From: Podocnemis expansa
Taxonomy: Eukaryota; Chordata; Testudines; Podocnemididae
Length of the DNA: 64,000 nucleotides
Reading direction: 5' to 3'
NCBI GenBank assembly: GCA_007922195.1
Contig: ML681971.1
Span: 18,828,238-18,892,237 of the forward strand
Part shown: piece by piece, positions 34,683 through 46,659 of the stretch
Layout: every line of letters starts with the position of its first letter
Numbering within the stretch: the stretch's first letter is position 1
Program-made: the position numbers and the translations under genes
Notes under the pieces: model-generated
Databases searched by the model: none
Told to the model about the DNA's origin: nothing
The model's input: the letters and a program-made list of their open reading frames with translations, nothing else

Positions 34683-34805
34683 TTATTTAAAAAAAAACAA
34701 GGAGTCCAGTGGCACTTTTAAAGACTAACAAATTTATTTATCCCATGAGCTTTCATGGAAAAAAAATTCCCCCTTTGTCAGATGCTGTGAAGATGGAGAA
34801 CTTAC
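34683..34805 (-). repeat. Penelope 3' tail
   Basis: aaaaaacaaggagtccagtggcac, tttaaagactaacaaatttattt, then catgagctttcatgg and tttgtcagatgctgtgaag: the tail in reverse orientation, ending in the sequence that in intact copies leads back towards the coding region. Confidence 0.75.
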
Positions 34806-34977
34806 AGGATATGAGCTTTCTAAAGCAGAACAAGAGTTGAAAGTTTCACCTAGTCACTGACTCCAGAAGCTGAAGCTTTAAGAAAGACCACTGAATACCC
34901 CAAGATTTGCAATAAAAATGTGAGCATTAGCAACCTGAATCCATCCACAGAGGAAGCATTTTATCGCTACTCTAGAT

Positions 34978-36931
34978 CAGGCATGGCCAAACTGCAGCTC
35001 GTGAGCTGCATGCAGCTCTTCAAAGAAAAAGTGCGGCTCACCGGCAGGGAACTGCTTCAGGCTGGGGGAGTTAAAATCTCTGGCCTGTCAGGTAGCTCTG
35101 CAGCCGGCAGCTCAGAGGAGGGGTGGGGGCACGGAGCAGCAAGGGAGCTCAGAGAGGCAGTGGGGAGGGGGGAGCAGCAGCCTTGTCTCAGAGATGCATG
35201 GCGAAGGAGCAGCTGGAAAGCTCAGGGAAGCGATGGGGTTAGATTGGGGGATCTAAGGACAGAAGGGAGCTTTAGGGAATGGGGGCAGTGAGGGAAGTGA
35301 CTGAGGGGATCAGGGAGGAGACGAGCTGTCAAGGACTTAAAGACTAACAAATTATTGTTAGTTATTTTCTGTTTCATAGATTTCAGAGTGGATTTTATTT
35401 TGCTTTGCTTTATTTATTTTTGTGTACTTTGCATTTTTTTAATTTTCTTTTGGTCTGGTTGGTTTGGGTGGGTTTGTTCATTTGTTTCTTTTGTATTTAC
35501 CTTATTCACATGCCATGGCAGCCTCAGTCCTGTCCACAGCACTTTACAAACTTAGGGGTTCCTCATGCACTCCCTTTACAAGTATGGTAGTCAGGAAAAT
35601 GGGTTAAAAAGTCTCCCATTGTAGCAGAGGGAGAAGGAATAAGCCAATGAAGAATATTACTCCTTCTTGCCAACTCTACAGAAACCTTTAGATCAAGCTC
35701 TGGATAGTTAAACAAGGAGTTTTGTGGAACTTTTAAAGACTAACCCCTTTATCTATCACATTTCTTCCATGAAAGCTCATGCAATAAATAAATGTGTTAG
35801 TCTTTAAAAGTGCCGCAGGACTCCTTGTTTGTTTTGTTGACCTAGACTAACATGGCTACCTCTTTGGAGCTCTGGACAGTTGAGGCTTTTCGGAGATCCT
35901 GAGGCATTGGGACTAGAGATGAGCTGTTTTCTATAGCATCCTCCCCGTTCAGAATTATTTTATGCAGAATCCTATTCCACAAAACCAAGCCTGTTTTGAA
36001 AGACAAGTGTTGGGCCATGTATGAAGTAGGAAAGTGTTTCCCAGGACAGTTGAGTTGTCATTGGAGACAGGAGCAATGTTCCTTCTAAGCTGATGATGCA
36101 GCTGAGCAAGTTATGGATGCACCTGGGGAGCTGATGAGCAGGGGCCTGGCACCGGCTCGGGGAACTGGGAGGGGACTTGCTCATCTGCATCCAAAATTTG
36201 CTAAGCTGCATCACCAGCTTAGAGGGAACATTGCAGGTAAGGGTGGCCTGGTGGGAGACAGGGGAAGAAGTGAGCAATCGTGGGGGACAGCAGAGAAGCA
36301 GAGGCATGATAAGAGACTTCAGGGATGCAGCAAAGGAGGGGGGAGTGTGGCATGGTTGGGGAAGCTGTGGCATGTTTACATTTTCTCATAGACCCTAATA
36401 CAGCTTACTGCTTTGTAAAAATTGTGTTTTACAAGTCCTAAAGATGACATGGAATACTAAGAAATGAAAATACGAAGAAGAAAAGTTTAAAACTGAATGT
36501 GGATTACTTTCAAATTTTAGCACAACATACTGGTGTGAAGCATTGTATTCCACAATGAAATTTGATAAATCAAAACATTGTGCAATACTTAGAGATCAGC
36601 ACCTGAGAGAGCTTTTTTGTACTGCATTGACAAGTTACTGCCCAGATTTTAAAAATCTTGCCAATAGCCCACAGCATTCTACATCCAGCGACAGCTAAAT
36701 TTTTACTGTATGGGCCTAGTTTTCATGGTAAACTTAAGTAATTATTAGAATCTGACATTAGTAGGATCAATATTTGCCCTGTTTTGAGATAAAATTAAAG
36801 TGTGCAATAAATTTTACCTATTCCAAAATTAGTAAGCTTAAAAGTATGTGGTTATATGCCTCAGTGCAACTCTGAAAGGTTTAATAATCAACTTGTGCGG
36901 CTCTTGAGTTTCATAGGTTTGGCCACCTCTG
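34978..36931. mobile_element. 1.95-kb non-autonomous hAT element
   Basis: Starts caggcatggccaaactgcagctcg and ends gcggctcttgagtttcataggtttggccacctctg. The flanks are ctctagat (34970-34977) and ctctaaat (36932-36939), one mismatch, with TA or AA at the centre. Later insertions include a Penelope tail pair at 35705-35850. I found no transposase in it. Confidence 0.85.
35705..35865. repeat. Inverted pair of Penelope 3' tails
   Basis: A minus-strand tail (aaacaaggagttttgtggaac, then cttttaaagactaac) runs into a plus-strand tail (ccatgaaagctcatgcaat, tgtgttagtctttaaaagtgcc, then gacctagactaacatggctacc). This is the second such pair in the window. Confidence 0.75.
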
Positions 36932-36939
36932 CTCTAAAT

Positions 36940-38320
36940 GTTTACAACTTTGTTTTTTAGAATATTGTAGCGCTAGCTTCTTATGCTACGCAGTCAAGAA
37001 CAACAATTATGGCTTTCTGTTTGCAAGTGTTGTTTCTGCTGAGCAAACTGTGAGTATAATGCATTGTCTTTTATTTACTCAAACATGCGGTGAAAGGGAA
37101 ACACTGACTGTAGCAAGTCTGTGAACAGATGGATCTGTAGAGAAGGGGAAAAGTTGGGCACATGCTATTCTGGGAGCAAGGAAATGAGTCGGGGGAAATA
37201 AGATGAGGAGGCACTTAAGGTACCATACATTATAGATCCACAGATGTTTTAGAAAGCAGTGCATGCTGGGTGGGTCCCCAGCACTCTGCACAACATAAAG
37301 TTCCTTAATTTCCTTTGTTTCCACTTGGCTAAGCTGAACTTTCATTTCACTTTAAAACAGAGCTATCTCAGCTAGATGATTTAATCCATGAGAGCGTGAG
37401 GAAGAGGATGCTGAAGCGAGCAGAAAAGCCTACCACAACAGAATTTAAGTGAGATACTTTAGAGTCTAGTAGTCCCTTCTATAGACCAAAAAAAAAATCT
37501 TTTTCAGTCCTATCTTGGGACATATAGGAGTCTTAGGGCAATTCAGCTATTGAAAAGTGGGGACACTATTGTTTCTTCTGGGACCTTTCAGATACGCTTC
37601 AGATTTCTGTGAGAAATATCCAAAAGCCTTACTCTGTTTTGTTCAGTCTAATGATGCTCTTTCACAAGCAGACCCAGTCATTACTTCCTACATATTGTGA
37701 GCCATGCATGATCATATGCATTAATACTACAGTAAAAGTACTTCCTTTACACATTAAATCCATAGTCAGAGCCCTCCTTTATCCCCCTACCGACTATGTT
37801 AAAGAGCTCTTTTGGACAGATAAATCTCATTGTAACTGAGGACAATAATATTTTTAAGATATGTTTCAAAATATACATGAAAACGGAACATGACATAAGT
37901 GGCATGGACAGAACTCTCAAATTTGTAACCTGGGAACACAGGGGAAGAATGCTGTGAAAATCTTTTTATAGTTTTGTATAGTTGAACATGTGAATTTATT
38001 ATAGCAAATGATCAGGGTCAAATCCTCAGCAGGTGTACGTTAGCATATCACTAGTGAGCCTGATTTATATTTATTGCAGATCTGGCTCTGATGTATAATG
38101 ATTTATCATAGATAGATAAACAAAGAATTTGCTGAGCCAGAGTGGTGGTGGGGGGGATGCCTTTTGTGTTGTGTGTTTGATATGCAGCTTGATTTTTACT
38201 AATTTTGTGCCCAAGCGAAACTGTGGGTCCTCAGACTGAAGCAGATTAAATCAGGGGCTGGTCTTGAAAATGTGGCCTTAGTGTCCTGTCAGACATAAGC
38301 ATGGGTGGACTATACTTTGG
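36940..38320. other. Intervening DNA with no recognised feature
   Basis: AT-rich, without a supportable gene or repeat boundary. Confidence 0.45.
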
Positions 38321-38324
38321 TGGA

Positions 38325-38480
38325 CTTAGCGATGGGCATGGAATCAGGAGCTCTGGGTTCTTCCTATTCTACCTTCATGCTAGTCACTTCACATCTGACT
38401 CAGTTTCCCCATCTGTAAAATGGGGCTAGTCATGCTACCCTACCTGCATCACAGAGAATTTTCATCTTGCTCTCGAGTAA
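38325..38480 (-). repeat. MIR-like SINE
   Basis: ctagtcacttcacatctgac, cagtttccccatctgtaaaa, tggggctagtcatgctaccc, then cctgcatcacagagaatttt: the MIR core and flanks in order on the minus strand, the best preserved MIR in the window. Confidence 0.75.
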
Positions 38481-38664
38481 GGGGGATGGCTCACTTGCTA
38501 GTGGGATCTCCCTACTTTAATGTCTTTAAATCATGATTTGAAGACTTCAGTAACTCAGTCAGAAGTTAGAGGTTTACTGAAGGAGTGGGTAGGTGAGGTT
38601 CGGTGGCCTGCATCATGAAGGAGGTTAGATGTTCATATTAGTTTCTTCTGATCTTAGAGTCTAT

Positions 38665-39017
38665 GGCTATGTCCACACATACATCATTTCAAAATAAGTT
38701 AATTCGAATTAAGAAAATGTTAATTCAAATTAAGGGAAAGTCTGCTTTCAAAACAGCTGTTATTTTGAAATGGTTATTTTGAAATAACGCCATTTGGACA
38801 TGTTGTTTCGAAACAGTTGTTTCAAAACAATGGTGTTGTTTCGAAACAACATGTCCAAATGGCGTTATTTTGAAATAACCATTTTGAAATAACAGCCGTT
38901 TCGAAATGAATGGGATTTAAACTGTTTCGAAATGACGGTTCTTATTTTGAAATGACAGAGCCTGTCATTTCGAAATAAGAAAACATCGTGTAGACATTGT
39001 TTTTTATTTCAAAACAA
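38665..39017. mobile_element. Foldback Harbinger MITE with a long palindrome
   Basis: Left end ggctatgtccacacatac; right part ends near cgtgtagacattg with a changed terminus, so the right limit is approximate. The middle is a near-perfect palindrome: 48-bp arms at 38768-38815 and 38837-38884 with a 21-bp loop, extending further with two mismatches. Confidence 0.8.
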
Positions 39018-39089
39018 CCTGTTTTGCTCAGTACTTTGAACAAATGGTCAAATATTATTACTAGCCACTGATATGCTCTGTGTCTGTGG

Positions 39090-39180
39090 AAATGTCTTTG
39101 AACTCCTTTATGCCTTTGTTACCCAACCTGCAAAATGGAAATCAATGCCTTCCACATTTAATGTTATGAAGCTTAATTCA
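39090..39180 (-). repeat. MIR-like SINE fragment
   Basis: gcctttgttacccaacctgcaaaatggaaatcaatgcc matches the MIR core on the minus strand. Confidence 0.45.
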
Positions 39181-39184
39181 TTAA

Positions 39185-41358
39185 TGTCTGGTGAGGCTGT
39201 TGATGTTGTAATAAAGAGACCTGAGTATCACTTTGAATCCTATTAGTCAGTATAGGCTGCAACAAAAGACTACAAATGTGAGACATAAATCGAAGCCTAC
39301 TGAAGTCTTTGAAAAGACTTTCATTGGTTTCTTGGAGCTTTGGATCAAGACCTTGCTTATGGACTAGGATTTAATTGAAATTTAGTCCTATTCATGGATT
39401 TCCATCTGAAGTTTCAAAATACAGAACTCCTCCCAGAACTGGTTTAAAAAAAACGACATAACTTAACCATACCACTGATATGTGCACAGTTGCAAGAAGT
39501 GATGCTGTATCACGCTAAATACCGTGCAATCAGATAGTATGCTGGGTTTGGATGAGCACAGAATAATTATTACATTCAATTCAGCTTTCTAAGCCTCTCC
39601 TAGAACCCTGTTATGATTCACTTTCATAGCCTTTGAAGTATGCAGACGTGTTGTTCAGTTGTCCCTCCTCCACCTACTCATGTTGAAATGCACTTTGTGC
39701 TTTGGAAAGTGTGGGGTGTAGTCATCTGTCAGTGAGATGACAGGAAAAAATGGTTTCCGACAAGTGATGCAGCCCACAACTGTAATTTGTACTGCAGCTA
39801 GAAACTGCCCAAGTCTATTATTCTTTTGGTGAATTCCTTGGGGTTTTCATACAGAGGTTTTTGTCTTGCATTTGGAGATAGGATTTCATTTAAAGAGCAT
39901 ATTACCCAATTGTCACTGATACATTTGTTTACAGCTTTCAGAGAATTCCTGGCTTCACTTTTTGGGTAAAAAAAAAAATAAAAACCCGTCACAAGAATCT
40001 CAAGTGCAAATTCCACTGCTGGGCTGGTTACAATTTTTCTTTCAAGGCTCCTGTTATCTGCTTGGCTGCTCCTCTCCACCCCAGAAATGGCTACTTTGCA
40101 GTTTGTGAAGAACATTGACACTTTTCAAGATGAAAAAATGCAGTGTTACATATTGGGGTGGTTTCCTGCGTAATATAGATCAGTGTTGTTCCAATGCCTT
40201 CTGTGATTTGCAATTGTTGGGGATCTGACTCATTATTTTACCACAAGTCATAATTGTACTATCTGAGACATAGTAACAATTGTTAGTAGCAATCTTTCTG
40301 GCTAAAAATTACCACCCATAGCTGTTTTGGTATCTGGCCATTGACCCAGTGTTAGACTTATTTTGTAATGTAGCTTTATAGCCTCAATCTACATTAATCC
40401 CAGATTTGGAATCATGCCAAAGCTTTCTGTAAATTCGACTACATCATATCTGCTTTATCCCTTTTACTATTCTGGCAGTAATAGCTTTCACCATTCCTTG
40501 CATGCATGTGAATTATTCAGCAGAAATGATGTGGTAATTGCTGTGTCATACCACAGATTCATCTTTTCCCAGTAATAGTATTTTTGGGAGTCTTTGGACT
40601 GATAGTGGATGATGAGAACTGTAAGGAGCAGAACATTAGTTTAAGAACGATCAGGGGTGATATTGTCTTTGTCAGATTAGCAGATGCTATTAGGGTGTTA
40701 CACAGAATATCACCATTGAAGTTTATGGAGCTCTTCTATTAACTTCATTGGCTGTTAGGTCAGACCTCATGGGGGGAAAATAATGACCTCTTTCTTATTT
40801 AACAACTGGGCAAAGGTTAGCAATAGACTTTGCCATCATCATGAGCTCACATCAGTCTCTCAGAATTGTCTAGAACATTGTCCTCAAACTATACCAGGAG
40901 GAAGTCTTGGCTCTTGTGCTGGGTATCATCCAGGCTTTTGGTTGTTCTTTGAGCCTGTAATATTACCCATGTAAGCTTTTCTTATTCCCATCACTGCCTC
41001 CTTGAGCTTGCTTGTGTGTCAGGTCATTGGGGTCTGCGGCTTTAGCAACTTGATGTGCTTTTATTTTGACAACCGTTGCTAATGTTAATCCAGAGACACA
41101 TTTCCTCATGCTCCCCATTAAAAACTCAAGTGTGAGATTCCATTCTGTGGCTCCAAGAGGGACAGCACAAGTCCGAGTCCTGTGGGAGGGGGGTGCTAAC
41201 CCCATGGTGCCCTCCTGAACTTGGGCTGATCTGCTACGGGACAATGCATTGGAAGAACATGTTGTCCTGCCCCCAACATGTCCCTGCTTACCTCCAGCTC
41301 CAACTTCTATGCCAGGGTTTTGAAGGGGTCCCTGGACAATTGTTTACCATGGTACATG
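39185..41358. other. Intervening DNA with no recognised gene
   Basis: AT-rich sequence. Short open frames only (up to 107 codons) and no motif that I recognise. Confidence 0.45.
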
Positions 41359-41366
41359 CACTTGGG

Positions 41367-41581
41367 TAGTATTTCCCAACCAGTGCACCGTGGCACACAG
41401 GTGTGCCCTCAGACCTGAGCAGGTGTGCCATGGAATTTTTTGAAAAACTACTTGAAGAGTTCTGGATTGGCTCATGAATATTCATGAGTTCATTTAAACT
41501 GTATGACTATATGATGGTGTGCCTCAAAATAATTAAAGGGATCAAGGTGTTCTGTGGCAGAAAGAAGACTGGGAACCATTG
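41367..41581. mobile_element. 215-bp non-autonomous hAT element, decayed
   Basis: Starts tagtatttcccaacc and ends actgggaaccattg, recognisable CAGTGGTTCCCAACC-type ends. The flanks cacttggg and cattagga agree at only five of eight positions. Inside, gtggcacacaggtgtgcc and gatggtgtgcctc are typical of this group. Confidence 0.65.
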
Positions 41582-41589
41582 CATTAGGA

Positions 41590-43405
41590 AATCCTCCCAC
41601 AACTGGATACAGGCCTTTATAGGGTCTCTTTGTGTTCCTCGGGTCTTTGATCTGACACAAAGGCACTGGGTCAGGCAGGTACATACCAGAATCTGCATTT
41701 TGGACAAATGTTTGGACTCGTAATATATGGAGAACTATGACAAACCCATTTGCCGGTTGTTTCCTTATCTCGTATCTTTAATTGCCTTTTGTTGTTCTTT
41801 AGAAGATTATATTTACAAATACACTATACATATTACTCATGCTCTTAAGCTTTGTTCTGTGAGTGGGGGTATGATGTAAAGATGTACATTAGGAAAAATA
41901 TTCATTTTGGCACCTCTGATATATTTATCTAAATAGTGGTTATGTAATAGTTTCCATCTGTAATGCTTTCCTTCTATATTTTTTCAATCCTCTGTGTTTC
42001 CTGGATGTGGTTTGTATTCCTGAATAATGCTGGCCACTTCGCTTATACTTGACATGCATATCTCCCCATGGACTTTGGGTGCTATTACATCCAAATACTT
42101 TTAAATAATTTCCTTGGCTTTTGAATCTGACCAATTTTTACCCAAAGCTGTCAGAATCTCATGAAATCAGCTTTTTGCAAACCTAGGTTTTTGTACTTCT
42201 GCTTAATGACTAGATTTAAAATTATATCATATCTGATAAGCATCCTTGACAGTTCTGCCTCTAAGATTCAATTTAGCAAAACTCGGATTAAAAGTTGGAG
42301 CTCAAAAAATACCACACTTTTATGGCCCAGTCCAAAGTCTCCCTGAGTTAGGCTCATACTTTGGCCTCTGGGTTTTCTACAAAGAAATTCTTTCCTTCTC
42401 TGCTTTCCTATATGTATTTCCTGTGCCTTCACTTGGTCCAAATATGTTTATAACCCAATTTATCTGGATTCATGATCAGCAAACAGAACAGTAGTACTGT
42501 TGACACTTGTTGAGACTAAAAAGATATCCCCACTTTTCCTTTAAAGAAAAATTGTGCAGATTCACTAAGCTTGCCCAAATCTTGTATTTAGGGCATTTCT
42601 AAACCAATGCAGGTAACTCTTCCCTCTGTCCCTCCCCAACATCATCTGTTGGGATGGGATAACTGGAATGATAACTTGGCTGAATTGTCTACTATGTTCA
42701 CTCAACAAAACTCCTCAGGGTATGTCTTCACTGATGGCAGCAAAATCGCTGCTGTCAGCCTGACGTTCCAGGTGTGATTAGCAGTGGGTATGTACTTGCT
42801 GCTGCACTCCAGAAGATCAGCACCAGAAGTCCTGCCCTCTAACAGACGCAGCTGAAAGGCAACCGTAAGCCATTTTTGGTCAGCTTTCAGCAGTGTGTCC
42901 TGGAGGCTTAGAAACTCAACAGCAGTTACGCAAGGCATTTTACTTGCCTTGCATATCTGCCAATCGACTGCTGCCGAAAAGCCCTGGAACTGTAGACTAG
43001 GGCTCAATGTGGGTCTTTCATGCAACATGAGCCACATCCAAAATATCTTCCTTCTAATCTCCTTCGGATGCTGCATTGTCTGCACGTATCATGTGACTTC
43101 AGCTGGCTGCAGATTCCCCAGGCAAGGGATCAGTTCTGTTGACTGGAATTAGTTATGGATTGGTTTGTCACTGTAGAGCTTGATATGAATCTCATGGCGA
43201 TCAATGGGAATCTTTCTATGAACATTTCTTTAGGCACTGAGGGGCTATTATTGCTCTCTGATCTGCCCTGCAGCCTTCCGCCGCCCCCAGCCTTGAAGAA
43301 ATAAGGAAACATCGGAGGTGTCTCTTGTTTACTACAGACCCTTATTCATGCAGGATACCTTCAACCAGTAACCTATGCTTATGTTTTGGGACATTGGAGA
43401 GTAGT
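41590..43405. other. Intervening DNA with no recognised gene
   Basis: A block starting near 42719 (gggtatgtcttcactgatggcagc) resembles the start of a MITE, but no matching right end is visible. Confidence 0.4.
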
Positions 43406-43420
43406 ACCACTAACGGTCAG

Positions 43421-43712
43421 TTACTCACCAGTAACCGTCCTTCTTCGAGATGGGCTGCTCACATACATTCAAATACATGTGTCTATGTGCTGCAGTACAC
43501 GGTAGCTCAGAAAGTCTTTAGCGTTAGCCTATCAGGTCAGGGTGCACGGCCAACGCCCCCTCCATGCCGCGACTGTGGCTATATAGGTGACCGTGACCCT
43601 GACCCTCGCAGTCCCATATACCTTTGCCAACTCCATTAGTGGAGAAAGTGGGAGGGACCTGAAAGTATGTGAGCAGCCCATCTCAAAGAAGGACAGTTAC
43701 TGGTGAGTAACC
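43421..43712. repeat. Terminal region of DIRS 1 with an internal hairpin
   Basis: ttactcaccagtaaccgtcc...cgagatgggctgctcacata (43421-43467) is repeated inverted as tatgtgagcagcccatctca...cagttactggtgagtaa (about 43661-43707). A further related copy, accattctccttcgagcactgctcac, follows at about 43716. DIRS elements carry such an internal region complementary to the termini, thought to help circle formation. Confidence 0.8.
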
Positions 43713-43790
43713 AACCATTCTCCTTCGAGCACTGCTCACATCATTCAGTTACAGGTGATTGCTAGCCGTACCCAAGGATGGTGGGAGGAG

Positions 43791-45240
43791 TTACAGTCTA
43801 CCCACACTGAGTACAGCTCTGCCCACAGTGGCATCATCTCTAGCCTGTTGGGCAATGGGATAGTGCGTCGTGAAGGTATGTATCAATGACCATGTAGCGG
43901 CCCTGCAGATCTCTTGGATCGGGTCCTTAGCAAGGAAGGCCGTGGAAGATGCCTGAGCTTTGGTAGAGTGAGCTCTCACAGTCTCTGGGAGAGGCGTGCT
44001 TGAACTTCCGTAGCAGTCTTTAATGCAGTTCACAATCCATTTGGAGATGCATTGGGAGGATACCGGAGAACCTCTCATGCATTCCGCAACAGCCACGAAC
44101 AGTTGGGAGGTCTTGCGGAAAGATCACGTGCGCTCAATATAGATTAGGAGTGCTCTCCTCACATCCAGGGTGTGCCACTGTCTCTGGTTTTCTGTCACCT
44201 GAGGGTCTGGATAGAAGACCGGCAGGCAGATCTCTTGATTCATGTGGAAGGGAGTGCCAACCCTGGGCAAGAACGAGGGGTAGTGACACAGGACCACCTT
44301 GTCTGGGAAGAAAACCATATATGGGGAATCAGAGGACAGGGCTCATAGCTCTGAGACCCTTCTGGCCGAGGTAACAGCTACCAAGAAGGCCACCTTCCAG
44401 GACAGCATGAGCAGGGTAGCTGAGTCCAAGGGCTTGTAAGGCGGTTCTGTCAGAGCCTGTAGCACAACGTTCAAGTCCCACTGCGGGGCGGGGTTACGGG
44501 TGTGGGGAAAAGATTTTCCACTCCTTTCAGGAATCTGTGGCAGATGGGGTATGAAAAGAGTGGAGCCCCATCTACTCTTCGATGAAAGGCCGAGATTGCT
44601 GCCAAATAGACTTTCAATGAGGACAGGGATAGGCCTTTCTCTCATAGGTCAAGAAGGTAATCTAAAGTTGCTTGAATTAGTGCGGAGGTAGGGTCTATAT
44701 CTTTATCATGGCACCAAGTGGAGAAGTGATTCCATTTTGCCATGTAGGTGGACCTGGTGGAGGGTTTTCTGCTACCAACCAGGACCTTTTTAACCCTATC
44801 CAAGCAGCGTCTCTCTTGCTCGCTGAGCCAGAAAGCATCCAGGCTGTCAGGTGCAGAAGGCCCGGGTTTGGGTGCTGAAGGCGTCCCGAGTCCTGTGTCA
44901 GAAGGTCTGCCCACTGTGGGAGGCGGAGCGGGGTCGTGGCTGACACGTCTTGAAGGAGAGGGAACCAGTGTTGTCTGCGTCAGTCCGGGGATATCAGGAT
45001 GTTGAGTGCCTCGTCCGCGAGGGCCTTCAGGAGCACCCGGTGAATCAGGAGAATTGGCGGAAAGGCATACATTAGGGCTCCCGACCAATTGAGGATGAAG
45101 GCATCGCTGAGAGAACCTTTCTTGCGACCTCGGAGGGAGCAGAACTGAGGGCATTTGTGGTTCTGCGCCAAGGCAAAAAGGTTGATCTGAGGGGTTCCCC
45201 ATCTGGTTGTCAGCAGGTAGAAGACCTCGTTGTGGAGGAA
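43791..45240 (-). pseudogene. DIRS 1 tyrosine recombinase, broken
   Basis: This enzyme would join the circular DNA copy into the genome. The N-terminal core-binding part reads LSEQERRCLDRVKKVLVGSR and STYMAKWNHFSTWCHDKDID (about 44645-44850). The catalytic part follows in another frame: LFLVAVTSARRVSEL-like sequence with the first Arg (about 44345-44400), then FFPDKVVLCHYPSFLPRV. The box normally H-x-x-R reads RAHSTKAQ, with Lys for the second Arg (about 43955-43980). The final Tyr lies in IHTFTTHYP. The order of boxes is right and the spacing close to that of the family. Frame changes and stops (for example near 44318 and 44100) disable it. Confidence 0.82.
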
Positions 45241-46652
45241 CTACTCGTGATTCACCAGTGGCCTTCTGCTGAGTGAATCCGCTATGCCGTTGTCCACCCC
45301 GGGAAGATGGGCAGCAGTTGGCGTGAAGTGATGGCCTATCACTAGTTGCCAAAGCTTGGTCGCTTCCTCACATAGTGCCGAGGAGCGGACTCCCCCTTGA
45401 CAGTTCATGTAGAACATGGCTGTTGTGTTGTCTGAAGGGATTTGGACCACCCTGCCCGGGATCTGGTCTACGAAGGTCAAGCAGGCCAGTCTGATGGCCC
45501 TGTGCTCCTTCACAATTATGTGGAGGAGGCTGTCCTCGGGGTTCCAGACACCTTGCGTGGAGAGGCCCCCAGACAGGTGGACACCCCATTCCGAGTCGGA
45601 GGCATCTGTTATCAGGGTCACTGAGGGCTTGGACTCCCTGAATGGAATTCCCCCCATCATGAAGTCGGGGTCCTTGCATAGTTGGAGGGACTCCAGGGCA
45701 TACTGGGGTACCGAGATTACCTTGTCTAGGCAGTCCCTTTCTGGTCGGAAGCTTGTGGCGAACCAGAACTGGAACAGTCGCATCTGCAGGTGGGCTGTTC
45801 AGATTACTGATGTGGCCGCTGCCATGTGCCCCAGGAGCTACATGCATCTGCGCGCTATGGTCAGCCCAGGCACCTGGAGCTCTGTGATGATGGTGCAGAT
45901 GGACCGAAATCTTGACAGGGGCAAGGATGCGGTGCCTTGCTGGGCGTTTAAGTGTCCCCCAATAAACTCTATGTCCTGAGTGGAGCAAAGCTTGGACTTC
46001 TCCAAGTTTATGCGGAAGCCCAGGAACTCGCACAGGTTCGTTACAATGTCAGTGTGGTCTTGTACTTGTTGACTTGACTTACCCACTATGAGCCAGTCAT
46101 CTAGGTAAGGGTAGATTCTTACACCCCTCCTGCATAGGAATGCTGTGACTGGTGAGACACACTTTGTGAACACCCTGGGGGCTAGCGATAGGGGAGGGCA
46201 GTGAACTGGTAATGGCGTCGTGCCACTACAAACCTGAGAAACTGCCTGTGGTGGGGTCGAATGGCTATGTGGGAGTAAGCGTCCTTTAGGTCAGGGGCTG
46301 CAAACCATGCTCCTGGGGACAGGAAGGGGATGATCTGTGGTAGGAAGACCATGTGGAATTTTATTTTCTTTATGTTTTTGTTGAGAGCTCTGAGATCTAG
46401 AATGGGGTGTAGGTCCCCCTTGGGTTTGGGGACCAGGAAGTAGCCAGAATAGAACCCTTTGCCGTATTCTCTTTTGGGAACCTTTTCGATGGCCCCAAGG
46501 GAGAGTAACTTCTGGCATTCGGCCTCGAGCTTGCCCAGCAGATCGGGGTTCTCTGGGATTATGGGAGGGGGCGGTTTTCTGTCCCGGGGGGTTGAGAGGA
46601 ACTGAATGCGATATCCTCTGGCCACTGTGTCGAGGACCCACTGGTCTGACAT
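45241..46652 (-). pseudogene. DIRS 1 reverse transcriptase and RNase H, broken
   Basis: The first frame (46652-46182) reads DTVARGYRIQF, then FLVPKPKGDLHPILDLRALN, the first catalytic Asp in APDLKDAYSHIAI, and FLRFVVARRHYQFTALPY. A frame change near 46175 leads to the second frame with the catalytic box YPYLDDWLI and EFLGFRINLEKSKL. Two stops (about 45838 and 45788) precede the RNase H part, which reads VTLITDASDSEWGVHL (Asp), KEHRAIRLA (Glu), IPSDNTTAMFY (Asp) and PGVDNGIADSLSR. All catalytic acidic residues can still be seen. The gene makes the DNA copy of the element and degrades its RNA template in the cytoplasm or nucleus. Confidence 0.9.
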
Positions 46653-46659
46653 GACCCGG

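Noticed and set aside
42719..43090. Possible MITE beginning gggtatgtcttcactg
   Set aside because: The left motif is Harbinger-like, but no matching right end or duplication could be found.
45416..45979. Plus-strand open frame of 187 codons
   Set aside because: Antisense of the DIRS 1 reverse transcriptase/RNase H region.
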